A DNA stretch of 64,000 bases from Fulvia fulva (Eukaryota; Ascomycota; Dothideomycetes; Mycosphaerellales; Mycosphaerellaceae), in contig NC_063014.1 in the NCBI RefSeq assembly GCF_020509005.1, forward strand, positions 1,984,001-2,048,000. Reading direction: 5' to 3'. Under the pieces are notes generated by a model that was given only the letters and a program-made list of their open reading frames with translations, searched no databases and was not told the DNA's origin. The translations under genes were made by a program, and so were the position numbers. This document shows positions 1 to 11,927 of this stretch, piece by piece (position 1 is the stretch's first letter; every line of letters starts with the position of its first letter).

Positions 1-2535
1 TATCTATACCTATATACTTGTCCTACGGCCTATATATTCTTAATAGTCTCGTCCTTATATATTGACGACGATAAGAAAGTACTATTAAGGCGTTAGTCGT
101 TACGCTTAGGAGATATATACGAACCGGCCTAGGGCCGAGCACTTCTATATTCTACCTACTAGTAACGAGTCTAGCGAAACGGATAGTAACGGCGAGTTAA
201 AGCTAAGCGTAATATTAGCTAACGACCTTAATCAGTTCCTAAACAAGTAATTTAACTATAACCCGAAGGAGAAGCTTCCGTCTAAGTACTATTATATTAC
301 GGACGCGTTCTTAGCTAAAGACTATAAAGGGCTCCCGCCTTATAGGCCGGGCATTAACCATAAAATCTATATTAAGCCCGACGGCCTATAAGAGCCTCCT
401 TACTACAAACCCTATAGGCTTATACCGTAAGAGAATAAAGTAGTTAAGAAATAGGTCACTAACTAGGAGAGTAAAGGGAAAGTCCGTAAGGCTAGTTAGA
501 AGACAAGCTAGTCCCTAGCTCCTATTCTAGTAGTACGTAAGCTAGGAGGAGGACTCCGAGTATATATTAACTATCGAGGGCTAAATGTAATAACTATTAA
601 GAATAGGTACCCTATACCTTTGATCTAGGAAACCCCTAATAGGATATATAGTAAGAGGTACTTTTTAAAGCTAGACATCGTCGTAGCCTTTAATAAGCTT
701 TGTATTACCGAGGGGTATAAAGAGCTAATAGCGTTCGCTACGCGGTATAGAGTATACGAATGTCTAGTATTACCGTTTAGTCTATATAACGGCCCGGTAT
801 TGTTTCGGTTATATATTGATAGTATATTATAGGAACACCTTGACGACTTCGTATCGGTATACCTAGATAATGTACTGATTTTTAGCGATATACTCGAAGA
901 GTATATTAAGTACGTAACAAAGGATTTAATAAAACTACGCGATATAGGGTTGACCGTAGATATTAATAAATACGAATTCTATTAGTAGAGAGTCAAATAC
1001 CTAGGCCTAATTATTACGCTAGAAGGCATTAAAATAGACCCTAATAAGCTAGAATATATCTAAAGCTAGGAGGCTCTAACTAACCTAAAGGATATATAAG
1101 CGTTCCTAGGCTTCGCTAACTTCTATAGACGGTTTATTAAAGCGTTCTCGCGACTTATATCGCCGCTAACTAACTTAACTAAGTCCGATAGCCCGAGTAA
1201 CTATAAGAATAGAAGAATCGATTAGACACTAGGCTACTAGAAGGCGTTTAACGTATTAAAGGCAGTATTTAGTAAAGCGGGTATATTAGTATATTATATA
1301 CCGGGGAGGTAGATAGTTATTAAGACGGACTCCTCGGATTTTGTTAATACCGGCGTCCTCTCCTAATATAACGAAGAAGGCGTCCTATACCCGGTAGCGT
1401 TTTACTCTAAGAAGTTAAGTCTATAAGAGTATAACTATAAGATCTATAATAAGGAGCTATTAGCTATTATTAAGGCGTTTAAAGAGTAGAGGCCTAAATT
1501 AGCCTACGAAGTAGATAATAATACTATCGAACCGGTCAAAGTGTTTATAGATCATAAGAATCTAGAGTACTTTATAACGACGAAGTAGCTTAATTGACGT
1601 TAGGCGAGGTAGGCTAAGTTCCTCTCTTAGTTCAACTTCCGTATTATCTATAGGCCCGGTATTTAAGGTATAAAGCTAGATAGTCTAACGAGACGTAGCT
1701 AGGACCTTCCGTAGGGGGTAGACGATCCGCGTAATTAGTATTAGTACTAGACGTTACTACCGCCTAAGCGATTCCTTAAGATCGACTCTATACGCGTAAC
1801 CGTAGAAGATATTACTAAAGAGACGGAAACTCCGCTAAACCTAGAAGTAATAGAATTTATACTAGCCGAAGCCGCTATACCGGTAGAAGCTACTACCGTA
1901 TCGAAGCCTATAATAGAGGGTAATTACGAGGCTAAACTCGAGTATCGAATAGTAATAGCGTACGCCGTAGACTAGGAGCTTAAGGTAGTAATTAAGATAC
2001 TATAGAAAGGTGACGTAATCCCGCTACTTCTTTAAAAGGCGAAGGTATACCTAGTATACTATAAGGTAGAAGGAGATATACTCTACGTCCGTAATTAGTA
2101 CGGCGACTAGAGCTTATAGATACCGGATGACTAGAAGCTACGGACTCGAATAGTAAAGATGAACTACGACGTACTAGTAGTAGGCTATCCTAGTAGAGCC
2201 CGTATATATAAGCTCGTAGTACGTGAATTTTACTGGCCTAGCTTAGTAAGATTAGTATATAGATATATCGTAAATTGCTAAGTATACCGTACGACGAAAT
2301 CTTTATATACCTAGCTACCTAGATTATTATATCTACTTTCTATACTAGAACGACCTTAGCGCTACATATTAGTCGACTTTATAGTAGACTTACTAGATAG
2401 CAAACTCGACGGCATGACTTATAATAACATTATAACCGTTACGGACCGCCTAACGAAAGAAGTAGAACTTATTCCTATTAGAGCTATAATAGCGAAGGCT
2501 TGTATCCTTTAGTTAACGTAAGTTTATACTAGATA
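1..2535 (+). mobile_element. Gypsy-1: Ty3/Gypsy pol remnant, RIP-degraded, truncated both ends
   Basis: Degenerate pol of a Ty3/Gypsy retrotransposon, readable in one sense through many TAG/TAA codons. Reverse transcriptase lies at about 540-960: YRGLN near 575-590 and YLDNVLIFS at about 859-885, where relatives have YLDD. RNase H starts near 1320 (KTDSSDF, then a KELLAII segment near 1450). The integrase zinc-binding region is near 2160-2290, and the catalytic core starts near 2367 (VDFIVDL, then TVTDRLTKE). Homology stops near 2535 inside the integrase, so the C-terminus and 3' LTR are missing; the 5' part lies outside the window. The stops sit where relatives have Gln or Trp, as expected for CpA-to-TpA change. 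Family assignment is firm; the end points are approximate. Confidence 0.88.
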
Positions 2536-2751
2536 GGGCGAGTATTGACGCGAGGAGCAATTCCGTAGTACCGGCTAGTTAGCGTCGAATAAGGTACGTA
2601 ATATACTATAGCTACGCGTAGGAGACTCGGAAATTAGCCCTAATAATAGGTAGAGAGAGTAAGAGCAATTGTACCTTCTTTACTAGACGATTATATATTA
2701 TATTATTAAGACATAGTACGATAATTAAGAAGTTAGTCGTACTTAGACAAA

Positions 2752-2785
2752 ATTCCTAGCTTACTAGTATTCCTAGCTTACTAGT
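2752..2785. repeat. Perfect 17-bp tandem duplication
   Basis: ATTCCTAGCTTACTAGT occurs twice, head to tail, with no difference between copies. It is either a recent slippage product or short enough to have escaped independent RIP. Confidence 0.85.
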
Positions 2786-2873
2786 ACTTTACGTTATATA
2801 TAACTAGTACTTTAGCCCCTACACGGCTATACTTATTAAAGTATAAATAAGACCTTCTATCTATAACCTCGAT

Positions 2874-2904
2874 ATATATAGATAGATAGATATTTCATTA
2901 AGCT
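2874..2904 (-). mobile_element. Tiny LINE 3'-end remnant with tetranucleotide tail
   Basis: ATAGATAGATAGATATTTCATTAAGC matches the reverse complement of the LINE-M 3' terminus seen at 36476-36505, that is, TTAATGAAATATC followed by (ATCT)n. Only about 30 bp of the 3' end is present. It looks like an extremely 5'-truncated LINE insertion in minus orientation. Confidence 0.6.
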
Positions 2905-2957
2905 ATTTGTTTGTTTGTTTGTTTGTTCTATTTTCGTACTATATAAAAGTCAGGGAC

Positions 2958-2971
2958 TATATAATACGGTA
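2958..2971. repeat. Left target-site duplication of LINE-B copy 1
   Basis: TATATAATACGGTA here is repeated exactly at 7971-7984, directly after the LINE tail. The pair fixes both ends of LINE-B copy 1. Confidence 0.88.
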
Positions 2972-3179
2972 AACGATATAATCTATATAAAGAACCGGAA
3001 CGGATCTAGGGAATTATCGATCTCTACGCCAAAACACGACATATTCGAAAGCTCTTATCAAGGCCATTCTAACGATATAAAAAGCAGGCCACTGCCCCTA
3101 GGACTAAGGGAGTTCTGCCTTATTCAATCTGGACAGCTTGAAGCTCTCTTTACCCTGTTTCTTTAGCTCTAAACGCCGC

Positions 3180-4480
3180 GGAGGTGCCTAGCTACATTAG
3201 GTAACTCCTAGGTAATAGTAGCCTAGGCTACGGTACTAACGGCGCCTACGGCCCTATAGGCGAAGCCCCCCTAAGACAACTAGTAGCAACTTATAGAGGA
3301 CGCAAAAAGTATAGAAACTAACGATTAGCTCCCTTACCGGTCTCTATAGGTAATGATCACTTAGCTACGTACGGCGCTTATACTATCGTATTACCGAGGG
3401 TAATAAGAAAAAAGGACGACGTCCTAGGCGATTAGTAAGGCCACCCGGAATCAACACCCCTATAGCTAGGCATCGGTCGCGGTATCGATACTAGGCCCCC
3501 GCCTAACGTACGATGTAGTTACGATCCGCATTATAGTAAAGGAAGACTAGGCCGAAGTTACGAAGCTATCGAACAAGGAGCTCGCCTAACGAATTAACTA
3601 ACTAGGGGTAGTCGTAGTGAACTAACAGTCTAACGGTACTCTATAGGTCTATACTAGCTCTACTACTACTAGGAGGCACCTAGAGGTATAGCTATAGTAG
3701 GCATCTAAGGTTACGGCATTAGCGAAGGTCTTAACGAAACAATTTACGATCCTAGTCTACGATATGCCTAAGGAGTTTGACCTAGCTAACTAAGGTTACC
3801 TACGCGCTCTCTAAGAGGACAACCCGGTCACTCTTAACTCTCTAATCTAGAAGGCGACTTAGCTCTATAGGAAATAGCTAGAAGGCAAGAAGGCCTCGGC
3901 GCTAATAGTATAGCTATAAGACGCGAAAGCGGCGGATCTAGCGATAGAACAAGGCCTAGTCTAGTAATATAGCCTTAAGATAGTAGGAAAGCACTCCTTA
4001 TCCTTTCGTGTCCTCTAATGCTTTAAATGCTAATAGTATAGACACTAAACCTATACGTATATAAACAAGTAGGCCTGCTCGAACTGTATAGGAGACTATA
4101 TATCTAGGGACTATATATCGACTACGAGACGGTACGCGAACTGTCCGGGGCACTACCTATCGTATAGTACGGAATGCCTATAGCGGAAACTAGCGAAAAA
4201 CAAGGCAATTATAAACAGAACCGTCGCCCTAAGATTCTACGGCGACCGTAAGGCTAGCCTATACCGGAACTAACTAGCGGCGGTCGGGTATAAGCGCCCT
4301 AGGGCCGAGAACGATATAAAGGATACGTAGCCTAGGGCGTACGGGAGGCTACGTGCTCTACTAGCTACGGCGAGGGAATCTAACTAGGCCCGGCTCCCCT
4401 TTAGTATATAGCCGATAGGCGTAGACTAGGACGTATAGGGTAGTAGGACATAGGACGATATAGAGGAAATGATTGTTAAT
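3180..4480 (+). pseudogene. LINE-B copy 1 ORF1 (gag-like RNA-binding protein), broken
   Basis: Degenerate ORF1 of the LINE. The best-preserved block is the zinc-knuckle region at about 4017-4200. The first knuckle reads CFKC, then QYRH in a C-x2-C-x4-H spacing; it is followed by further Cys/His clusters. A long region before it (about 3500-4010) aligns by eye with the ORF1 of LINE-D and LINE-M. Many TAG/TAA codons interrupt it. In the family this protein binds the element RNA to form a ribonucleoprotein. I could not identify the start codon. The end is set by the start of ORF2, and the two frames overlap or abut. Confidence 0.7.
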
Positions 4481-7400
4481 GCCGATAACTAGCCTCGACA
4501 CGCTTAGCATTATCTAGTATAACGTTAACTATAGCAAGGATATAGTCTAGAACTATTTCCTATACGAGGCGGACCCGCGCGTCTACTACGTCCTTATAAT
4601 CTAGGAGCTATAGATTAACCCGTACTATAAGAGACTAACGACCTATAAGTTACTAGGCTATACGACATGCCTACGAGGCGACGGTAGACCCCGTACGTAC
4701 TTCTATATCAGTAAGGATATACTAGAATCCGACTAGGAGGTAGTATACTACGTAGACGAAGAAGGCGGGGGCGATATTACCTCCCTCTACGTAGGTAGCA
4801 CCTAGATACACAACCTATATATATAACCGCTAGCCTCGAGGTCTAGCCGCGACCTAGGGGTCTATAGACACCTAGATAGTACGCTTAAGAGACAAGGGTG
4901 CCACATCGTAGTAGGAGACTTTAATATATACTACCCTTCCTAGGAAAGCCTTATATAGCCGTACCCTATAGCCGACGAAGTACTCGACTTGATAGCGAGT
5001 AACGTAATTGCCCTTAATACCCCGAAGGACCTAGGCACCTAGAAGAGAGGGGGACTCTAAGGCACGATCGACCTCTCCTAGATCTTAGATAGCTACTACT
5101 ATACGGTAACCTACTATAGGATCGAATATAAACTCGAGGCGTCGTTAGACCACATACTAGTCAGGACCTCTATTACGACATAGATATAACGTATACTAGC
5201 GAGAAACCCTAAGCTAAACTAGGGAAAGGCCTACTAGGCTAATATCTAGGCGTATCTCGATAACTCTAAGAGGCTAGTCTAGATCGCGTAGTAGCAATAC
5301 AATAGTAAAGACGAGATAGACGAAGTAGTCTAGGGGTTAATAGACGAAATAAGAAAAGCGACCTTACTTTACGTTCCGCTTGCCTAACTAACGATATAGT
5401 CCAAACTATACTAGACGCCGGAGTGCACTACAGTAGTAAGAGAAGTAAGGAGAGCCCGCCGGGTATAGACGAGTAGCTATAGCGAGGAGGCCTAGAACGT
5501 ATATAGGGAGGTATACTAATAGAAGAAAGCTATAATACGGAGGGAGAAAGTAGTCGGCTAGAGGGCTATAGTAGAAGAAATCGCCGGCAAGCTAGAGAGG
5601 ATGTAGAAGCTAGCGAAATGGGCCCGATAGGACCCTATATAGGGCCCCTCCTTCTCTATCCTAGCGCTATAATCGCCTAGTAGCCCGGTTAGCGACCCCG
5701 AGGCTAAGGCGCGTCTACTAGCTAGTAAGTTCTTCCTACCCCTAGTCGAGGCTGATCTAAGCGACATAAACAGCTCTACTCCCCTAGCCCCTAGCATCGC
5801 GGTCTAATAGGAGGTGTCCGAGGGAGAAGTTACCGCTATACTAAGGAAGTTACCGGCGAAGAAAGCCCCGGGGCCGGATAGGATCCCAAACGAGCTACTA
5901 AAGAAGTGTAGAGATCAACTAGCCCTAGTAGTTATAGCGATCTTTAACGCCTACCTATAGACCGGATACCACCCGATAGCTTTTAAATAATCGACGATAG
6001 TAGTCCTACGTAAGCCGTAGAAGGAAGACTATACGTAGGTGAAGTCGTACCGCCTAATTGCGCTCCTTAATACTCTTAGGAAGGCGCTTAAGAAGCTAGT
6101 TATAACGAGACTCTCCGAGGCGGTAGAGGAACACTCCCTACTCCCGGACACCTAGATAGGTACGCGCCTATAGCGATCGACGCTATCCGCGATAGAACTT
6201 ATTACCTCTTAGGTAAAGGCTATCTAGTATAAGAATAGGGACAAGGTGGCTTCCTTACTTAGCCTAGACATATCGGGAGCCTTTGACTACGTGTTATACC
6301 CGCGGCTTCTCTATATCCTAAGGTCGAAAGGACTCCCTAAGTAGCTTATTAACTTCGTACGGTCCTACCTCTAAAACCGTAGTACGTCGATCCTAGTCGG
6401 CTAGTATAGAAGCCTATTTCAAGTAGTCTATACTAGAATCCCGTAAGGCTTAACGCTAGTACCTATTCTGTTCCTCTTCTTTATAGCGACGCTACTCCTA
6501 GCCCTAGAATCCTAGAACACCGCTACGAGCGGCTTCGTAGACGACATAAACATCCTAGCGTAGTCTTCCTCGACTAAGGAGAACTATAGGCTACTAGAAG
6601 AGAAGTATAAGATCTACGAGGACTAGGCTAGGAGGTATAGGGCTCGGTTTGCCCTAGAAAAGTACAATCTAATACACTTTACGCGCCGGCCACGGTTCTA
6701 TAATATATAAGCTTCTATCTAGATATAGGGGTATACGACTAACCCGGCAAATCAGCTTAGGATCCTCGGACTATAGGTAGACCCGGCGCTACGGTAGAGG
6801 AAGTACGTATAGGCAATATTACGGAAAGCTAAACAGAATATAGCATTATACTAGAGGCTTACTACGTCTATATAGGGGGCGGACTTCCGGTAGTCACGAC
6901 TTCTATATACGGCTATTATACGGCTAGTCCTTACCTATAGTAGCTAAGTGTGGTCCTTAGGCGAGAGGGCCTACCTATCGAAGGGACTCGTCGCGCCGCT
7001 AGCGAAGATCTAAAACCAATGCCTAAGGAAGGTCACCGGGGTATATAAGTCGATACTAACGAGGATACTTAAGTACGAGACCGCTATACCGCCGATCGAC
7101 CTATATATCTAGGGACTACGGACCTCCTACTTAGGCAAGTCGGCATAGTACCTAGTATAGAAGGTCATCGCTAGTATAGTCGTAAGGGCCCGCGAATTAG
7201 TACTAGCGTATAAGGGCATTCGACCCGGAAACGAGCCGAACTACCGGGTAAGGGACGAATAGCTAGTAATATAATAGGAAGGTAAGAAATCGTTTATAGA
7301 GTAACTATAGAAAGAGAGGTGGAACAACTAGGTTATAGGGCATAGTAGACGCCCTTAGCTAGCGGGACAACCTAAGGAATAGTTAGCTATAAAATCCGCG

Positions 7401-7796
7401 GTTAAGCACCCCCCGAAGCTTATCTACTACCGCCTTACGAGGGCATAGAGTAGTATAGTAACCTAACTACGAAGCGAACATATCGGCCTCTAGGGGTACC
7501 TATTATAGAGGAAGGTTCTAGGATACACGAATACTAGCTACCCCTACGGCTATCGCTCCTAGAATGTACGGTACGTACTCCTCGTCTATCCGAGGTGGTC
7601 GCTAGGAAGGGGGGAGTGGATGGCAAAGGCGAGGAACCGGACGATTAGGTCACTTCTTAACAACGCTAAAGACCTACGGCGTATTACGAACTGGATACTA
7701 GAGAAGGGCTGGCTAGAATAGTACCGCCTAGTAGGAGTAGTATAGGAAGAGAGGACACGACGTAGCGCGACGAGACCGGCTAGGAGCGGGGGCTAA
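4479..7796 (+). pseudogene. LINE-B copy 1 ORF2 (endonuclease-reverse transcriptase), broken by nonsense points
   Basis: Reading from ATG at 4479 to the TAA at 7794-7796 is 1106 codons in one frame, with no net frameshift. Domains: APE-like endonuclease at about 4500-5200 (YNVN near the start; VGDFN near 4915); a linker; reverse transcriptase at about 5830-6700 (KAPGPD-type block near 5865, RPIALLNT-like block near 6050, LDISGAF near 6265, catalytic FVDDINIL near 6533); and a C-terminal knuckle block near 7530-7620 ending in PRWSLGRGEW. The protein would nick target DNA and prime cDNA synthesis. Stops are TAG/TAA in place of Gln or Trp. The catalytic Asp pair survives because its codons are GAC GAC, which hold no CpA or TpG. 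Confidence 0.85.
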
Positions 7797-7970
7797 CGGG
7801 GTAGTGACATAGACTACGTACGTTCAGAGGGAAAGCTAATCTAGACAAGGAGTAGTCGGGGGCGGGAAGGGTTTTCACCTATTCGGGTTTCCCTTTATAC
7901 ATAACAATAGATATATACCTATATAGGCCGGATAGGGTCCTAGAACAGGGGAATGACAAATCTATCTATC

Positions 7971-7984
7971 TATATAATACGGTA
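7971..7984. repeat. Right target-site duplication of LINE-B copy 1
   Basis: TATATAATACGGTA, an exact match to 2958-2971, directly after the (ATCT)n tail. Confidence 0.88.
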
Positions 7985-8039
7985 CTACGTAGTAGTAACA
8001 ATTGCATCCTTCTTGTTAGGGTGTCCCCTATTTAAGGTA

Positions 8040-9653
8040 TTCTACTTCGTAACGAAACTCTTTGTTTTTTGAATTTATAAGCCGTAAAGGCTAGTTTTCT
8101 TCCTCCTCCTCCTCCTCCTCCTCCTCCTCCTCTTTGTCTTCTTTTTCTTCTTCTTCTCTCCTTCTCTTAAAGTGTTTCTTACGGGTCGCTATTCCTATAT
8201 CCCTTAGGAAGGGTAGAGTAAACGTTATCCCTTTTTCTATATAGAGTAGTAGTTAGATTATAATAGTATATAGTTCGAATATTTTTTTCAAGGGTTTGCC
8301 TTTACGTTTTATATTTCTCGTAGTAAAGGAGAAGGTGTTTAGGGGATTTACGCTACCCGTAGCGGCGTCTATCTATTATCGTAAGGCCGAATCTTTAGAG
8401 GTAGCTTTAGATATAGCCGCGTCCGATTTTAATTTAGAAGAAGGTACTCGTATTTACCCTTTTAGCTTCTGTCTTCCCTATCTCCTTTCGGAGCTCTCTA
8501 GCGGTTTGTCTTTCGAATATACGTAAATACTTCGAGGGCTTTTGTCTATCTATAGCTACGTACTATTTCTTTTCGGCGTATTCTTAGATGATTTTTTTAT
8601 CTCTTTTTTTGTTTTACGAGGGCCTTTACTTTAACTCTCTACTATAGTAAAGTTAAAGGGGGCATTATTCTATAGGGTGAGAAGGTATTCTTTTTTTCGA
8701 TTTCGTCCTCGTTAACGTACGTAGTAAGGGCTAGCGTCGATTTTTCTAGGAGGGTTTCTTTTCTCCTTCCGGGGTTACTTTATAATTCTTATAGGATAGG
8801 GTAATTTTGTCGAAGGCTTCCTATCCTCGCGGCGTATAATAGCGCCGATCTTTCTAGCCTAAGATCCGGGGAAGTAAAGCACTTTCAATTTCGTAGGCTA
8901 GTATAGGGGCCGTCTTAAACACTCCTAGTATTTTTGGTTATATTGTTTTAATGTCCTTATAGGGGCCTAATCTTTACCTTTAGGATTTTAACCTCTATCT
9001 ATACTAGAGACCCGTAGTCTACTATACTTACTACGTACGCTCTATATATTCTCCTAAGAGCGTTTACCGAGAGTCCGAAGCCCGTACTAGCTAGTCGGGA
9101 CATCCTTTCGAATACTTATCGTACTTATAACGTTCTTATAGTAATATACGTTTTAAACAAGAGGTTCTAGTCGAAGTAGAATCCTAGCTATTTAACTACT
9201 AGTTTATAGGTTACGTAGTTATCTCCCGGTAGTCGTATCCCTCTATCTAAGTCTTTCCCTCTCGTAAAATAGATTAACTCTGTCTCTACTAGGTCGAATT
9301 CAATTGCTTTGTCTTTTCCTAGGTCGTAGATTTTTTTTACTACTTTTTCGAGTATTTTTATATTTTTCCGTAGGCTTATTAAACCCGTCGTAAGCGCTAC
9401 GTCGTCAATATAGGAGAGTAGACGTATAGCTACGTCTCGGGTGTCGTATAGGTCTCTTATATAGATAAGGAAAAGTATTGGTAAAATAGGGCTTCCTTAT
9501 AGGATCCCCTTCTCTATCGGGCTAAATTCCTTAGTTTTCGAGTTAAATTATAGGCGGAGCTACCTATCTAATAGGAAGGAGTCTATCTAAGCTATTAGTA
9601 AGGCCGGGAGTCGGTATACTTTTATAACCGTAAGAAGTTGATTTGTCGCGACG
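8040..9653 (-). mobile_element. LINE-C: 3' half of a distinct LINE, RIPped
   Basis: On the minus strand this reads as the second half of a LINE reverse transcriptase and its downstream region. Near 9500-9395 I read a GIxQGSPILPILFLIYI-type block followed by SYIDDVALT, the catalytic motif. The thumb region follows, with TRGKDLDRGIRLP near 9250 and then NALRRIYRAY near 9050. YIDDVAL and the surrounding sequence differ from the FVDDTNIL families elsewhere in the window, so this is another LINE clade (I- or Jockey-like; not resolved). The fragment starts abruptly within the RT just after the GAF-type motif, at the junction with repeat R at 9654. No tail or target duplication was found. Confidence 0.78.
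8101..8132. repeat. (TCC)n microsatellite
   Basis: Ten perfect TCC units, followed to about 8165 by an imperfect TTC/CTT pyrimidine tract. On the minus strand it is a purine run near the 3' side of LINE-C. It may be part of that element's 3' region or a later expansion. Confidence 0.9.
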
Positions 9654-9897
9654 TAGTCGTATTAAAAGGTGTCCGTAGTAGAAGCTAGCCTTAGGATATT
9701 TATAGAAAGTCGTAATAAATCGAGTATAATACTCGAGGTAGTAGTAGTTAAGAGAAGTAGACTTGCTTTTTATTGCTTATCCTATCTAGAGGGCTTATTC
9801 TATTCTTATTTATATTTGATTATAGACTCCTAGAACCTTCTATACTACGTAATCTATTACGTAGTATATTTATAATAAGAAGTAGACTAATAAGAAG
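9654..9897 (+). repeat. Dispersed repeat R, copy 1 (partial)
   Basis: Matches 43217-43445 in the same orientation and 20815-21060 in reverse. It begins TATTAAAAGGTG and contains the near-palindrome TACTACGTAATC/TATTACGTAGTA at 9843-9866. It ends at a GAAGTT microhomology with the Copia-A gag segment that follows. Identity is unknown: possibly an LTR of a family whose coding part is not recognised here. Confidence 0.75.
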
Positions 9898-11927
9898 TTA
9901 GCAAAGTCGAAGTACTATTCTCTAATATAGAGGACTTAGGCGGCGAAGAATTAAATAATACCGCCGTTTGAAGCGTAAATAGCGATAATAATCGCGATAA
10001 AAGGGCTAAAAGTACCGAGTTTATTCTAGATTTAGGCGCTTCCCGGTATAATATAGTAAATAGAGACTATTTCACTATATTCCGGGATACTACTACCGTA
10101 TTACGGTAGGGTAACGCCGGGAAAATAGTCTCCTACGGGCAAGGAGATATAAAAATGCGCTTTAAGGACACTAATAAGGTAGTTCTTCTTAAGGATTACC
10201 TTTATATACCCGAGTTTAGCGTAAATCTTATAAGTCTATCGCAATTAGATGCTCGTAATTGCTATGCTTGTCTTAAGAACGGCGTTATAGATTTGTATAG
10301 CGAAAATAATGCCCTTATAACGCGGGCTAATAAAGACAAATCGCTATATAAGTTAGCCGTTTATTCTCCGAATAATAGCCTACCTAAAGACTCGAAAGAC
10401 AAAGAGGGTACGTTCTATACCCTATCTAATAGCGAGAATAATTCGCTAATTTAGCATAAAAGACTAGGATATATAAATCCTAACGCCTTAGAAAAATTAG
10501 GCGTAAAGGTAGACAAAAACGATCCTAGGCTCGTAAATTACGACGTTTGTCTTAGGGCGAAATTTACGCGCAAAATTAATAAAATAAGTAATACGAGCAC
10601 GAAAGCTAAAGCCTTCCTAGATAAAGTTAGTTTCGATATCTGCGGTCCTATAGAGCCTAGGACTAATCGCGGACTTCGTTATTTTATTAGCTTTATTAAT
10701 CATCACTCTAGATTTATAGAGGCGGATATAATTAAGTCTAAGTCCGAAGCTTTTCGTTCTTTTTATGCCTATAAATTACGTACCGAGAATTCTTCGTCTA
10801 ATAGCGTAGCCAATAATAAAAGGCCTAAGCTTAAGATCCTTAAATTGGATAATACTCTCGAATTTCTAACTAAAGAATTCGAAGAACTAGTACGGAATAG
10901 CGGTATTATATACGAGCTAATCGCGCCGTATTGTCCGGAGCAAAACGCTAAAATAGAAAGGCCTAATCGTACTATAATGTCTAAAGTACGAGCTATGTTA
11001 TACGAGTCTAGGCTACCTAAATATTTTTGGGGAGAAGCCGTTTTAGCGGCGATTTTTATCTATAATTGTACGCCGCATTCTAGCTTAGGCTTTAAATCCC
11101 CGTACGAAGTTAGGTACGGGACTAAACCCGACCTTAATAATATTAAAATCTTCGGATCTATCGCCTATTATCGTAATCCGAGTCCTAAAAAACTCGACAC
11201 TAGGGCGAAAAAGGCTATTCTATTAGGTTATACCGACTATAGTAACTACAAACTATTAGATCTAGACTCTAGAAAAGTAGTCTTTACTAGAGACGTAAGA
11301 GTCTTAGAAGGAATCTTTTTAGATAGTCCTTAATCCGAAGAACCCGCTATAGTTAGCGAATTCGAGGTAACTAATAATTTCAAAATTAGCGAGGATATTA
11401 CAGCTTCTAGCGAACGAAATAAAATAGCTACGAAGCAAAACGAGCCGAGTAATAAGAGACTACGCTTAGATACGTCTAGGAAAAATACTTCCGGAAGCGT
11501 AGAGGCTCTTAGTCCCGCTATCAACCTCGATAATAGCGATTTTAGCGCTACTCCTTCTATAAATTCGCAAAATAGGGCCGATACTACTCGTTCTAGTCCT
11601 CTAGAAAATCTGAACGACGACGTAGACCCTATATCTATAGAGGCGAATAAGGAATTAGACGGCCCGTTAATTTCTTATAACCCGTTAATTTCTAATAATC
11701 CGTTAGAATCTAATAGTTCTAAGACTTTAGAAGACGACGGATTAGAAGACGAGCTAGCGCTACTCGCTAATTATAGCGGGCAGACCGCCGATCCTCTTAC
11801 TTATAAAGACGCAATTACTAGTCCTAATAAAGTCAAATGGCTAGAGTCTATGAAATCCGAAATAGGCGACTTAAACAAGCTAAAAACTTGGGACTTAGTT
11901 AACCTTCCTAAGGATCGCGTAGCCCTT
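9898..11927 (+). pseudogene. Copia-A copy 1, 5' part: gag end, protease, integrase, RT start
   Basis: Ty1/Copia polyprotein, lightly RIPped with few stops. The sequence enters within the end of gag (VSKVEVLFSNIEDLG near 9900, matching copy 2). Protease reads FILDLGAS near 10022, where relatives have DSGAS. The longest open block is 10155-10454. Integrase covers about 10450-11330: an HKRLGYINP-type zinc-binding segment near 10456, FDICGP near 10634, LDNTLEF near 10845, and the ERPNRT block with the catalytic Glu near 10957. A Lys/Ser-rich linker follows, then the RT start (DAITSPNKVKWLESMKSE near 11810). The frame stops at 11927, where Gypsy-2 is inserted, and resumes at 18219-18223 with the duplicated CCCTT. 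The 5' LTR and most of gag are missing. Confidence 0.88.
11923..11927. repeat. Left 5-bp target duplication of Gypsy-2 (CCCTT)
   Basis: CCCTT before the left LTR is repeated at 18219-18223 after the right LTR. Removing the insertion plus one copy restores the Copia-A reading frame across the junction (VAL then KGRWVYKT), confirming the site. Confidence 0.95.

Larger units (their letters stand above)
2536..2957. other. Non-coding filler with short repeats
   Basis: I see no gene here. The stretch lies between truncated Gypsy-1 and LINE-B copy 1 and may include Gypsy-1 LTR debris, since TATAAATA occurs near 2842; I cannot show a matching second LTR. It contains a perfect 17-bp tandem duplication (2752-2768 and 2769-2785), a LINE 3'-tail remnant (about 2874-2904) and a short (TTTG)n run (about 2905-2926). 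Confidence 0.6.
2972..7970 (+). mobile_element. LINE-B copy 1: full-length Tad-like LINE, heavily RIPped
   Basis: A two-ORF non-LTR retrotransposon of about 5.0 kb, bounded by the 14-bp duplication TATATAATACGGTA. Order: about 60 bp of leader not shared with copy 2, a 5' UTR, ORF1 (gag-like, with zinc knuckles), ORF2 (endonuclease, reverse transcriptase, C-terminal zinc knuckle), and a 3' UTR containing GGGTTTTCACC then GGGTTTCCC. It ends in an (ATCT)n tail. Sequence shared with the other copies starts at 3031. CpA and TpG are nearly absent while CpG is common, the classic RIP pattern. Copies 2 (25668-28833) and 3 (59006-64000, minus) belong to the same family. Confidence 0.9.

Noticed and set aside
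2915..3166. 83-codon open frame at the start of LINE-B copy 1
   Set aside because: It begins before the LINE's target duplication and crosses into the LINE 5' UTR, so it spans two unrelated pieces of DNA.
8296..8526. 76-codon plus-strand open frame
   Set aside because: Antisense to LINE-C; no similarity to any family I know.
11330..11524. 64-codon minus-strand open frame
   Set aside because: Antisense to the Copia-A integrase/RT linker.
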